Shown: positions 1-7,694 of the stretch, piece by piece | Numbering within the stretch: position 1 is the first letter of the stretch | Layout of the letters: the number at the start of each line of letters is the position of its first letter | Source: Hymenobacter lucidus | GTDB lineage: Bacteria > Bacteroidota > Bacteroidia > Cytophagales > Hymenobacteraceae | Direction: 5' to 3' | DNA length: 64,000 nucleotides | Assembly (NCBI RefSeq): GCF_020447265.1 | Contig: NZ_JAJADR010000004.1 | Coordinates: 372,001 to 436,000 of the forward strand | Translations under genes and position numbers: made by a program | Notes under the pieces: generated by a model | What the model saw: only the letters and a program-made list of their open reading frames with translations | Told to the model about the DNA's origin: nothing | Databases searched by the model: none

Positions 1-1241
1 GCAATGCCACCCTCGGGCAACGGTATTTGCTCCTGGCCGCGGGTTTTGGCATCGCGCCGCATAGTGCGGGTGAGGCCGCGCAGCTGGGGCCGCTGCTGCC
101 GGGCTTCGGCCACGGTTTCGCGGTGGGCCGGCTCGTTGGTGGGCGGCGGGGTGGCGGCCACGGCTGGCGGATTGGGATAAGTAGGCGTGACGCGGTAGTT
201 GGAAAGCACCGCGTTGATGCTGCCGTTGCCCTTGAAACCCAGCCCGCTGGCACTCAGGCTTACTTTCTGCGACTGAATAATCCAAGCCTGGGGGTGGCCG
301 GGGGCCGGGGCATACAGAATTTCGACGCGCAGCTTATCCACGTACTCGATGCCCGAGTTGGAGTCGAGGGCCAGATCGAGGCTGTGCAGGCGCCAGGTAC
401 CGTCTTCGGCAATGTAGATGAAGCCCGAAAACGCGGGGTCGATGCGGTGGCGGGGCGTCACGCGGATCTTGTTGATGGTAATGCCGTTCTGCACCGAGGT
501 GCCCACCAGCTCGTAGCGGTAAAACAGCATGGCATTCTGGGCCACCGGCGACACGAAGCCCCGTTCCGAAAAGCCCGAGGGCAGCAGGTTGTCGTAAAAG
601 TTGAAGTTTTTGGAAGCCCGGTTGAAGCTGAAGCCCTTGCTGCTGCCGCTCACTCGCGACGAAATCATGCGCTCCTGAATCTTGCCCGGCTGGCGGTAGG
701 TCATGTCCGACAACGACTCGGAAAGGTATATCACGCCCGGCTTCAGATCGGGGCCCACTTTTACCAGACCCAGAATTTTGCCCGGCACATCGGTGAGCCG
801 GATGATGGACTTGATGTACATACGGGCGGTAAAAGCGGCTACCTCGGCCCGGTGGTACTTGCGCCAATCAATGGCGTGCTGCACGATGGCGTAGGCCGGG
901 TCACGGTCGGTGGCCCGGATGAGCACTTCGCCCAGGTTGTAGTTTTCGGGCGTCAGGGTCATGTTCAGCACCGTGGCCGTGTCGCCGGCCGCCACTGTCA
1001 CCGATTCTACGCGGGGCTTAAAGCCCACGTACTGAAACACTAACTCGTATTTGCCCGCTTCCAGCCGCAGCTGGTAATTGCCTTGGTCGTTGGAGGCGGT
1101 ACTGGTGGACGAGCCGCGCACGGCCACGTTGGCAAATGCCAGCGGCTCACCTTTGGGGTCTGTTATTTTGCCGCGTATGATGCCGGCCCAGGTGGCCGTG
1201 GTGCTGAGAAACAGAGTAAGCAGTAGTAGATATCGAAGCAT
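1..1241 (-). CDS. DUF5686 / carboxypeptidase-regulatory-like outer-membrane protein, C-terminus cut by window edge
   Basis: The first 413 codons of a larger gene that runs off the left edge. The protein opens with a signal peptide (MLRYLLLLTLF..., cleavage near TWA-G), followed at about residues 20-95 by a carboxypeptidase-regulatory-like fold (GKITDPKGEPLAFANV, then GKYELVFQYVGFKPR). After this comes the DUF5686 region (ILIRATDRDPAYAIVQHAI, IEDGTWRLHSLDL-like strands). Proteins of this type are usually over 800 residues and end in an outer-membrane barrel, so more than half is missing here. ATG at 1241 is chosen because the signal peptide starts there. Its substrate is unknown. The family resemblance is clear; the role is not. 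Confidence 0.8.
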   Translation of the reverse strand, partial: MLRYLLLLTLFLSTTATWAGIIRGKITDPKGEPLAFANVAVRGSSTSTASNDQGNYQLRLEAGKYELVFQYVGFKPRVESVTVAAGDTATVLNMTLTPENYNLGEVLIRATDRDPAYAIVQHAIDWRKYHRAEVAAFTARMYIKSIIRLTDVPGKILGLVKVGPDLKPGVIYLSESLSDMTYRQPGKIQERMISSRVSGSSKGFSFNRASKNFNFYDNLLPSGFSERGFVSPVAQNAMLFYRYELVGTSVQNGITINKIRVTPRHRIDPAFSGFIYIAEDGTWRLHSLDLALDSNSGIEYVDKLRVEILYAPAPGHPQAWIIQSQKVSLSASGLGFKGNGSINAVLSNYRVTPTYPNPPAVAATPPPTNEPAHRETVAEARQQRPQLRGLTRTMRRDAKTRGQEQIPLPEGGI

Positions 1242-1372
1242 GCGCGGATAAGTCGTAGTGAGTGTGAAGGTAGATGAAAACCCGTCTGGAAAGGTTGCTT
1301 ACATCTGGGTTTTGGTATGATTTCACCAACAGAAGATGCCTTCACAGCTACGAATGCCTGATTTGGAAACAA

Positions 1373-1399
1373 AAAAGGACGACCACTGGTCGTCCTTTT
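1373..1399 (-). terminator. Intrinsic terminator after the ferritin-like gene pair
   Basis: A 13-bp perfect stem (AAAAGGACGACCA and its complement) with a one-base centre and flanking A/T runs, 56 nt past the stop of the ferritin-like gene at 1455. It ends the minus-strand pair. Confidence 0.8.
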
Positions 1400-1454
1400 C
1401 AGGGAATCTACTGGTAAAAATAAGATAATAAGGACCGCTATTGATTCACTAGCG

Positions 1455-2438
1455 CTAATCCAGAAACAGCGTATTGGGCTTAACGAAGTTGCGGGCAATG
1501 GCCTTTACCTTCACATAGTCCAACGGCTCATCGAAAGCCTCAGAAGCGGCGGCGGCCGAAATCGTGCTGTCGGTAGTGATGGTGCGGCCGGCCTGGGCTA
1601 CGTTGTCTTCGCCGGGGAAGGTAATACCGGTGGGCACGCCCGGCGGGGGCGGGTTGGTGCCGGGGCCGTACACATCAGCCGTGGAAGGATTCGTATTTGG
1701 CGAAGGGCCACCCTGGTCGTTACCCGAAATCCAGCTTTTAGGAGACAATTTCGGGTCGGCGCCGGGTGGGGTAGTAGCCGCGCCGGGCCCGGAAACTGCC
1801 GCCGCCAGGCCCCGGCGGATAGTGCGGATGTGGGAGGAGTGTCGGGCTTCCACGGAATGAATGTTCAGGGCCTGCTCCAGAATGTCGGCATTGGTCATCA
1901 GGAAGGGTGCCCCGCCCTTGTAGGCCCGCACGCCGGTATCGACGAACGACTGCGCCACGCCGTAGTACAGGGCCGTGCCGCCAGGCAGCAGGGCCGCCGC
2001 AAACGGGCCAAGGCCGCTGCCCTTACCACCGCTGTAGTCGAAAGTGGCGCGGCCCGGGTCGGGTATTGCCGTGCCGCCGACCTTAGTCAGGGCCTCCCGC
2101 AATACCTTGATATGGCCGCTTTCGTCGTTGCGAATCGTGGTAATAGCCTGCCGGTCGGCATCAGGAATCAGCCCCGGCGTGTTGAGCCCCGTGTCGTAGA
2201 AATAATACTCCAGATACTCCAGGCTCAAGGCCAGATTGAGCACATCGGCCACCGAGGGCCCGGCGTTTTGCCCATAGGCCTTGTTGAACAACGCTGCCAC
2301 AAAGCCGGGCACGGCGGCGGCCGTCAGCTTTTTGCCCATGCCGCTGAGGTGCTTGAATACGCGGCGGCGCGTGTCGAACCGTTCGTAGACCTCGGGGTCT
2401 ACTTTTTCAATTTCGGTAATGATTTGAAACAGATCCAT
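1455..2438 (-). CDS. Exported ferritin-like domain protein (second of a pair)
   Basis: A 327-residue protein with a ferritin-like helical bundle (LNLALSLEYLEYYFYD and SVEARHSSHIRTI carry the Glu/His ligands typical of this DUF-type ferritin family). The N-terminus is odd: about 23 charged residues precede RRRVFKHLSG, a hydrophobic stretch (LTAAAVPGFVAAL) and AYGQ, which looks like an internal twin-arginine signal with a cleavage site near residue 57. The C-terminal third is rich in Pro, Gly and Asn. It follows the related gene at 2481 by 42 nt, so the two are probably co-transcribed. Metal binding or oxidation in the periplasm is inferred, not shown. Confidence 0.75.
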   Translation of the reverse strand: MDLFQIITEIEKVDPEVYERFDTRRRVFKHLSGMGKKLTAAAVPGFVAALFNKAYGQNAGPSVADVLNLALSLEYLEYYFYDTGLNTPGLIPDADRQAITTIRNDESGHIKVLREALTKVGGTAIPDPGRATFDYSGGKGSGLGPFAAALLPGGTALYYGVAQSFVDTGVRAYKGGAPFLMTNADILEQALNIHSVEARHSSHIRTIRRGLAAAVSGPGAATTPPGADPKLSPKSWISGNDQGGPSPNTNPSTADVYGPGTNPPPPGVPTGITFPGEDNVAQAGRTITTDSTISAAAASEAFDEPLDYVKVKAIARNFVKPNTLFLD

Positions 2439-2480
2439 GTCGGGAAGTCGGATAAAGGCGAAAAAACAGACAGACAGCTA

Positions 2481-3281
2481 TTAACCCAGGCCGCTCACGT
2501 TGAGCTTGGAGCCTTCCTGCAGAAACTGGTTGGCAGTAGCTACTACCACGGATGGCTTCTTCGATTTTTCCAGCCCCGTACCGGTACCCAAACCGGGAGC
2601 CGAGGTAGCAGAAGTAGGTGTAAACAGGTCTACCACGTCGCTGGCCACGAAGGTGTTGTAACTCATCAGGTCCCGGATGAGGGCCGCGTGCCGGGCTTCC
2701 ACCGATACAATTTTGCCGGCCAGTGCCAGGTATACCGGGTTGGTGAGGTAGCGGCCCGCACCGTTGTAGGCGGCTACGCCCAGGTCTTCGAAGGCCATAG
2801 CGGCATCGAGCACGCCCATTTTGGTGCCGGCCGGGGCCCCGGTAGCCCGCTTGCCCACATTGAAGTCGATGGTGGAAAAATCGGGCGTCAGCTCCTTGAT
2901 GATGTTGCCGGCCGGGATGGTGTTGCGGAAAAAGTCGCGGTGGGCTTTTTCGTGCAGGGCCAAGTCGCTCAAAATCTGCCGCTCGGCGCTGTTGGCGCCC
3001 AGGCCGGCAAAGTAAGTGCCCGTGCCCCCGGCTACTACCTGGGCATAAAATGCGGCTTCGAGCTGCTCAAGGGCGTAGGCGTAGTTGAGTACCCCAAGGT
3101 CACTGGAGCCGACGTTGACCGTACCAGTATTGGGGTCTACCTCGTCGTCGTCGTCGTTGCAGCCGGTTAGTAGCAGGCCGGTGAGGGCCAGGCCGGCCCC
3201 GGTGTAGCGCAGAAAGTCGCGGCGCGGCAGCCCGGCCGGAGTGGGTTCGGCCGTGGGCGCCGAAAGAGTTTGTTTGGTCAT
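2481..3281 (-). CDS. Tat-exported ferritin-like lipoprotein (first of a pair)
   Basis: A 266-residue ferritin-like protein. Residues 19-41 read LPRRDFLRYTG...LLLTGC: a twin-arginine motif (R20, R21) followed by a lipobox ending in C41, so it should be exported folded through Tat and then lipidated. An acidic run (NDDDDEVD) follows the lipid cysteine. The bundle carries YALEQLEAAFYA, LHEKAHRDFF, AFEDLGVAAY and VEARHAALIRDL, whose Glu and His residues could form a di-metal site. It is first in a two-gene unit with the paralogue at 1455. Tat export fits a cofactor or metal loaded in the cytoplasm. Confidence 0.8.
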   Translation of the reverse strand: MTKQTLSAPTAEPTPAGLPRRDFLRYTGAGLALTGLLLTGCNDDDDEVDPNTGTVNVGSSDLGVLNYAYALEQLEAAFYAQVVAGGTGTYFAGLGANSAERQILSDLALHEKAHRDFFRNTIPAGNIIKELTPDFSTIDFNVGKRATGAPAGTKMGVLDAAMAFEDLGVAAYNGAGRYLTNPVYLALAGKIVSVEARHAALIRDLMSYNTFVASDVVDLFTPTSATSAPGLGTGTGLEKSKKPSVVVATANQFLQEGSKLNVSGLG

Positions 3282-3289
3282 AGCGGGTT

Positions 3290-3330
3290 GGTATTAGCGT
3301 GAATAGTTGCCCGTTCTTACGCCTAATACC
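3290..3330 (-). promoter_or_regulatory. Imperfect hairpin just upstream of the ferritin-like pair
   Basis: GGTATTAGCGT (3290-3300) and ACGCCTAATACC (3319-3330) can pair with one bulge, only 8 nt upstream of the ferritin-like start at 3281. It could be an operator or leader hairpin. No exact TAnnTTTG promoter is seen here. The rest of the 3282-3551 gap shows no gene; near 3470-3535 CTCTACT/AGTAGAG pairs weakly, past the MFS gene stop. Confidence 0.3.
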
Positions 3331-3551
3331 CCCTCAGTTGCTTGTTAAGTAGGTAGAAATCAGTAGTTAAATCAGTAAATTACGTATGGCTCGCACTTGA
3401 CTCGCGTCAACTTCTGAGTGAAATTCCGTTTTAATACGCAATCCGGGAATACGCTAAAATCCGTACTCCGGCTCTACTTGCTGCGCTTGGGCCACCGCTA
3501 CCCAGCAGCGTGGTTGGAGTAGAGGCGTACCAAGCCAGCAGGGAGCTTTGC

Positions 3552-4847
3552 TTAGTCGGCCGCGGCCGGCTGCGGGGCGGGCAGAGTGGCTAGCTCCCGG
3601 TAGCGGGCGGCCAGCACCAGCGCCGAGCCGATGATAAACGCGCCTAGCGCCGCGTAGCCCCACACCACATTGGAGCCCCGGGCGAAAAACGGCAGCGTGA
3701 AGAGCAGAATGAAACCGGTGCGCAGCAGCACGTTCACCACGTTGAAAATGCTGTTGACGCGCCCACTCACCTCGTTCGGAACGTGCATGAACAGGTAACT
3801 GACCCGCAGAATGCGCGTGCCGGCGTTGGTGAAACCCAGCACCAGGGAAAAGGCCAGAAACAATGACACCGAGCGGGTAGCAGCCGCCGCGCCAAATCCC
3901 AGGCCCGCACCCAGCATCAGCACAATGATGGAGCGCACCGGCGGCTGCCGCAGAAACACCCGCCGCACAAACAAACCCGCACTCAGCGCGCCCAGCGCGT
4001 AGGCCACCTCGGCCGCCCCGAACGCCCCGGCCCCGGCTTGCAGGTGGTTGTGGATGTACATGGGCATCAAGGCGTTCAGCTCAACCAGCAACCCCACGAA
4101 CACCGAGAAGGAGAAGAGCCCAAAAATCCAGATGGTACGGTGCTCCCGCAGATAGGTGATACCGGTGCGCAGCCGCTTCCAGAGCGTGCCCAGCTCCACC
4201 TGCGTAAGGATGACCGGCCGGTGCCGGATGGCGGCAATAAGCGCCACGGCCACCACGTAGGTCAGGCCGTCGAGCAGGAAAATCTGGTGCAGGGGCCAGG
4301 CCTGCACTGCGAAAGGCAGCGTAATGGTGGTGCCCAGCAGCTGGTACTGCCCGCCCAGCGGCAGACCCTCGATGAGCAGCGCCGCCAGGGCTCCACTCAC
4401 CACCGAAGTAGCCTGCCCCACAATTTCGATGGTAGACGTGATGCGCCCGTAGTCCTCGGGCCGGCTGATTTCCTGGGCGAAGGCGTAGAGGTTGGGGTAG
4501 TGAATGCCGTAGCCGAACACGGTGGTGGTGAAGGCCAGCAGAATACCGGCCATCGGCACCGAGCCGTGCCAGAAACCGTAGGCGGCCACGCTCAGCAGAA
4601 TGGCCCCTTCCACGATGTTGGTGACCAGAAATACCCGCTTCCGGTCGAACCTATCGACCAGCGCACCGGCGTACATGCCCCAGAACAGGGAGGCAAACGT
4701 GACCAGGGCGTACACCAGGTTGAAGGTGGTGGAAGCGCCCTGCCGGGCAAAGTACCAAGGCACAGCCAGCATCGAAATACCCTGGGCAAAGCCGGAAATG
4801 GCATTGGCCGTAAACAGAAAGCGGAGGGCGCGGCGGTTTTCTTCCAC
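3552..4847 (-). CDS. MFS transporter, DHA3/EntS-like exporter
   Basis: A 431-residue major-facilitator protein with about 12 hydrophobic segments. Between TM2 and TM3 it has the signature GALVDRFDRKRVFLVTN, the MFS motif A of drug and siderophore exporters of the DHA3 type. A charged central loop near residues 200-220 separates the two six-helix halves. It stands alone on the minus strand, 100 nt from the divergent recX start. The substrate cannot be read from sequence; an export role is inferred from the subfamily. Confidence 0.8.
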   Translation of the reverse strand: MEENRRALRFLFTANAISGFAQGISMLAVPWYFARQGASTTFNLVYALVTFASLFWGMYAGALVDRFDRKRVFLVTNIVEGAILLSVAAYGFWHGSVPMAGILLAFTTTVFGYGIHYPNLYAFAQEISRPEDYGRITSTIEIVGQATSVVSGALAALLIEGLPLGGQYQLLGTTITLPFAVQAWPLHQIFLLDGLTYVVAVALIAAIRHRPVILTQVELGTLWKRLRTGITYLREHRTIWIFGLFSFSVFVGLLVELNALMPMYIHNHLQAGAGAFGAAEVAYALGALSAGLFVRRVFLRQPPVRSIIVLMLGAGLGFGAAAATRSVSLFLAFSLVLGFTNAGTRILRVSYLFMHVPNEVSGRVNSIFNVVNVLLRTGFILLFTLPFFARGSNVVWGYAALGAFIIGSALVLAARYRELATLPAPQPAAAD

Positions 4848-4947
4848 GGTGCAAAGTCGGTAAACGCTAGCTTGCGTCCCAGCCGAACGACAAACAGCCC
4901 GCGCACGTTGTTACAAATCCGGCGCCCGTAACCCCGCCGCCCCGCTT

Positions 4948-5451
4948 ATGTATTCGATGGATCAACCCAAAAAGAAGTTTTACACGCCCGGCGAGGCCCT
5001 GCCCAAAATAGCGGCCTACTGCGCCTACCAGGAGCGCACCACCAAGGAAGTAGAATCCAAGCTGCGCGAATACGGCCTCAATGAGGACGAGGCCGGCGAC
5101 ATTATCATCCGCCTCAGCCAGGAAAAGCTGATTGATGAGGAGCGGTTCGCCAAATCGTTCGTGCGCGGCAAGGTCGGCATCAAGAAGTGGGGCCGCCGCC
5201 GCATCACCCAGGAGCTCAAGCAAAAGGGCCTGTCGGACTATTGCATCAAGTCCGGCCTCAAGGAAATAGACGGCGACGAGTACTACCAAAACCTGATAGA
5301 CACTCTGGAAAAGCGCAACCGAGTGGAAAAGGAGGGCAACCAGCGCCTGCGTCGCCAGAAGCTCACCATGTTTCTGACCGTGAAAGGCTACGAAAACGAC
5401 CTGATCAAAATGGCCCTCGATGACCTGGGCAAAGAACCGGAGGAAGACTAA
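4948..5451 (+). CDS. recX: Regulatory protein RecX
   Basis: A 167-residue RecX-family protein made of three-helix repeats. Typical phrases are YCAYQERTTKEVESKL, IIIRLSQEKLIDEERFAKSF and KKWGRRRITQELKQKG. RecX binds RecA filaments and limits recombinase activity. recA is not next to it here. ATG 4948 is used; an in-frame ATG three codons later is equally possible. It diverges from the MFS gene, and its 3' end faces the zinc-ribbon gene at 5465. Confidence 0.85.
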   Translation: MYSMDQPKKKFYTPGEALPKIAAYCAYQERTTKEVESKLREYGLNEDEAGDIIIRLSQEKLIDEERFAKSFVRGKVGIKKWGRRRITQELKQKGLSDYCIKSGLKEIDGDEYYQNLIDTLEKRNRVEKEGNQRLRRQKLTMFLTVKGYENDLIKMALDDLGKEPEED

Positions 5452-5464
5452 GTTCGGCCGGCTT

Positions 5465-5872
5465 TCAGTCTACAATTCGCACTTGGTACTGCGCGCCGTC
5501 ATCATTGCAGCTGCAGGCGCCGTCGAGCAGCACCATGTTCGGGTTGCGCAGGTGCTTTACCGGGTCGTTGACTAAGGGAATTTCCGCGTGGCAGCTGCCG
5601 CACTTGGGGCCGGCCGTGGCCGTGAAGTGGCCGCCGCAGGGGCAGGCCGGCAGCGTAGCTACAATCTGGGCCAGCAGCGTCGGTGTGGCCTCGTCGTATA
5701 CCAGGTGCTGGTCTGACTGTCGCCGAAATACGTTGGAGCAGTGCGAGCAGTAGAAGTGCGGGAAAGCCTCGCTCATGCCGCTGGAGCGCCAGCCCACGTT
5801 TTGGTGCTGGCAGGTCGGGCACAGCAGGTGGCCTACCCACTGCAGGCTGCGTTCATACTCCACGATTTTCAT
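5465..5872 (-). CDS. Small cysteine-rich zinc-ribbon protein of unknown function
   Basis: A 135-residue soluble protein I cannot name. It has ten cysteines in paired knuckles: C18-x2-C21 with C42-x2-C45 (CPTC and CSHC) look like one zinc ribbon, and C77-x-C79 with C91-x2-C94 (CPCG and CGSC) like a second. A final C120-x-C122 pair lies near the C-terminus. There is no signal peptide. It is 20 nt upstream of the DUF4230-gene end on the same strand and converges on recX. Nucleic-acid or protein binding is a guess from the fold. Confidence 0.6.
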   Translation of the reverse strand: MKIVEYERSLQWVGHLLCPTCQHQNVGWRSSGMSEAFPHFYCSHCSNVFRRQSDQHLVYDEATPTLLAQIVATLPACPCGGHFTATAGPKCGSCHAEIPLVNDPVKHLRNPNMVLLDGACSCNDDGAQYQVRIVD

Positions 5873-5892
5873 AACAGCAGAATTATAGGGTT

Positions 5893-6522
5893 TTAGCGCC
5901 GCTGCGGCACCAGTGGCGGGGCCGTTTGCTGGGTCAGTACCACGCGGCGGCCGGTCATGGTTTCCAGCATCGGGCGCAGGATCTGCTCGGCGTTCTGGGT
6001 GGTCTGGGCCAGAATGCCCGACTGTAAGGCGGCCCGCTGCACGTTCTTTTCGGCGTACTTATAGCCCTCGTCCACCAGCTCGGCGTCGTTGAAAAACGAG
6101 TTCTGGGTACTGTACACGCGGCTCTGGCTGTGGTCTACCTGCCAGGTACACAGCTCGGCGGCGGGCAAGGCCACCCGCACCACCGAGTCGCCCTCGAACA
6201 CCACATCCTGGGGCTTGACTTTGCGCAAATCGAGGCAGCCGATGGCGTTGCCGGCCACGATGAGGGCCACTTTCGAGTCGGGCAGAAACCGGTAGGTGCT
6301 CTTGCGGTACTCCACCACGTCCTTAAACTGGTAGCGCACCAGCTCCAGCCGGCCCAGATTCTCGATTTTGGTCAGCACCGTATTGTGCGTCACCGTGATA
6401 CGCGGCTCGGGGTTGAGCGGGTTATCGAACAATGCCGGCTGCACCTTTTTCCACAGAAACCAGCCCAGGCCAACGAGAAACAGCAGGGGCAGCAGGCGGC
6501 GAAGCAAACGGGCAAGGGGCAT
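5893..6522 (-). CDS. DUF4230 domain protein with N-terminal membrane anchor
   Basis: A 209-residue protein. Residues 8-24 (RLLPLLFLVGLGWFLW) form one membrane segment; the rest is the DUF4230 domain, recognisable from TVLTKIENLGRLELVRYQF, ALIVAGNAIGCLDLRKV and GYKYAEKNVQRAALQSGI. It is probably an exported domain tethered to the inner membrane. The biochemical role of the family is unknown. The gene follows the PLP-enzyme gene on the same strand with a 68-nt gap. Confidence 0.8.
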   Translation of the reverse strand: MPLARLLRRLLPLLFLVGLGWFLWKKVQPALFDNPLNPEPRITVTHNTVLTKIENLGRLELVRYQFKDVVEYRKSTYRFLPDSKVALIVAGNAIGCLDLRKVKPQDVVFEGDSVVRVALPAAELCTWQVDHSQSRVYSTQNSFFNDAELVDEGYKYAEKNVQRAALQSGILAQTTQNAEQILRPMLETMTGRRVVLTQQTAPPLVPQRR

Positions 6523-6590
6523 AGGCAGAGGAAAGGGAGGCGGCTAGGTTCGGGTAGGATACGGTTCAGGTTGAGGTTTGGCTGCCGAAA

Positions 6591-7511
6591 TCAGTGCGGG
6601 GCCGGCCACCAGGCACTGCGGGCTGCAAACCGCTGCCGGAAACCCTGCCAGCCCTGCAGCCCGCCGGTGTGCACCGCCACCACCGTGCTGCCCGCCGCAA
6701 AATGGCCCTGCCGTATTTGGTCCAGCACGGCATACAGCAGCTTGCCGGTATAAATCGGGTCGAGCAGTACGCCGTGCCGCCGCTGAAACTCCTGCATGAA
6801 GCCCAGCAGCTCGGCCGAAAACGCCGCGTAGCCCCCGCAATGGTAGTCGGTCAGCAGCTGGTAGTTGTCGTAGGTGCGGCCCGCAGCCGCTCGCGTCAGC
6901 TCGTTGATTTCCTCACGCAGAAAACCCCCGTTTTTTAGGGCCGCCACCCCCAGCGCGTGCTGCTGGCCAGCCAGGCCCGTGAGCAGCCCTGCTAGCGTGC
7001 CTCCGGTGCCGCAGGCCACGGCTATGGTGTCGAAGTCGGTTTGGCCCCGCAATTCCGTTATCAATTCAGCGCAGCCCGGCAGCGCCAGCGCGTTGGTGCC
7101 GCCTTCGGGCAGCACGTAGGCCGGGCCGGTCTGGGCCAGCAGCTCCCCGATAAACGCCGGCTCCTGCTTGCGGCGGTAGGTTTCCCGGTCGAGGTAGCGC
7201 AGGCTCATGCCATCGGCCCCGGCCCGGGCCAAAGTAGGGTTCAGCGGTAAGGTTTCCTCGCCCCGAATCAGCCCGATGGTGCGGAAGCCTTGCAGGCGGC
7301 CCACGGCGGCTACGGCGGCTATATGGTTGGAAAACGCCCCGCCAAAGGTCAGCAGCGTATCGTGGCCCTGCCGGCGGGCTTCCGCCAGGTTGTATTTAAG
7401 CTTGCGCCACTTGTTGCCCGGCAGCTCGGGGTGGGTCAGGTCGTCGCGCAGCAGCAGCAGGCGCACCCCGCGTTGGGCAGCTATGGGCTCGTGGAGTTCC
7501 TGCAGGAGCAT
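6591..7511 (-). CDS. 1-aminocyclopropane-1-carboxylate deaminase / D-cysteine desulfhydrase family PLP enzyme
   Basis: A 306-residue fold-type II PLP enzyme. PGNKWRKLKYNLAEA carries the PLP lysine, FGGAFSNHIAAVAA binds the cofactor ring, and ACGTGGTLAGLLTGL is the phosphate loop. The family contains ACC deaminases and D-cysteine desulfhydrases; the sequence does not decide between them. I chose ATG 7511 (MLLQELHEP...). An in-frame ATG at 7535 lies inside the inverted repeat at 7531-7686 and is less likely; translation from further upstream would read through the repeat. Confidence 0.8.
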   Translation of the reverse strand: MLLQELHEPIAAQRGVRLLLLRDDLTHPELPGNKWRKLKYNLAEARRQGHDTLLTFGGAFSNHIAAVAAVGRLQGFRTIGLIRGEETLPLNPTLARAGADGMSLRYLDRETYRRKQEPAFIGELLAQTGPAYVLPEGGTNALALPGCAELITELRGQTDFDTIAVACGTGGTLAGLLTGLAGQQHALGVAALKNGGFLREEINELTRAAAGRTYDNYQLLTDYHCGGYAAFSAELLGFMQEFQRRHGVLLDPIYTGKLLYAVLDQIRQGHFAAGSTVVAVHTGGLQGWQGFRQRFAARSAWWPAPH

Positions 7512-7530
7512 GGGGTTGGAATAGAAATGT

Positions 7531-7686
7531 GTCATTGCGAGGCACGAAGCCATCCGTCCTCTGAAATGTGCTGAGTGCTCTGAAGTGAAAAGCCCTTTCC
7601 CGTCACAACGAGAAAGGGCTTCTGGGTAAAGAGTGTGACTACCTGCGCAGAGGACGGATGGCTTCGTCCTGCGTCCTCGCAATGAC
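7531..7686. repeat. Inverted repeat of about 35-bp arms enclosing a terminator
   Basis: The left arm (7531-7563, GTCATTGCGAGG...CGTCCTCTG) and right arm (7648-7686) are complementary except for a 5-6 nt gap. The right arm ends 8 nt past the YfhO stop codon; the left arm ends near the next gene's start. The arms open with GTCATTGCGAGG on both strands. They enclose the hairpin at 7590-7621. It resembles dispersed intergenic repeats; copy number cannot be seen here. Confidence 0.75.
7590..7621 (-). terminator. Intrinsic terminator after the YfhO gene
   Basis: AAGCCCTTT and AAAGGGCTT pair around a 14-nt loop, and on the minus strand the stem is followed by TTTT. It lies inside the inverted repeat at 7531-7686. 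Confidence 0.75.
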
Positions 7687-7694
7687 GGACTTCC

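Noticed and set aside
1830..3170. A 446-codon open frame antisense to the ferritin-like pair
   Set aside because: It spans two real genes and their gap; amino-acid content (His, Gly, Arg, Val) is that of a frame shadow.
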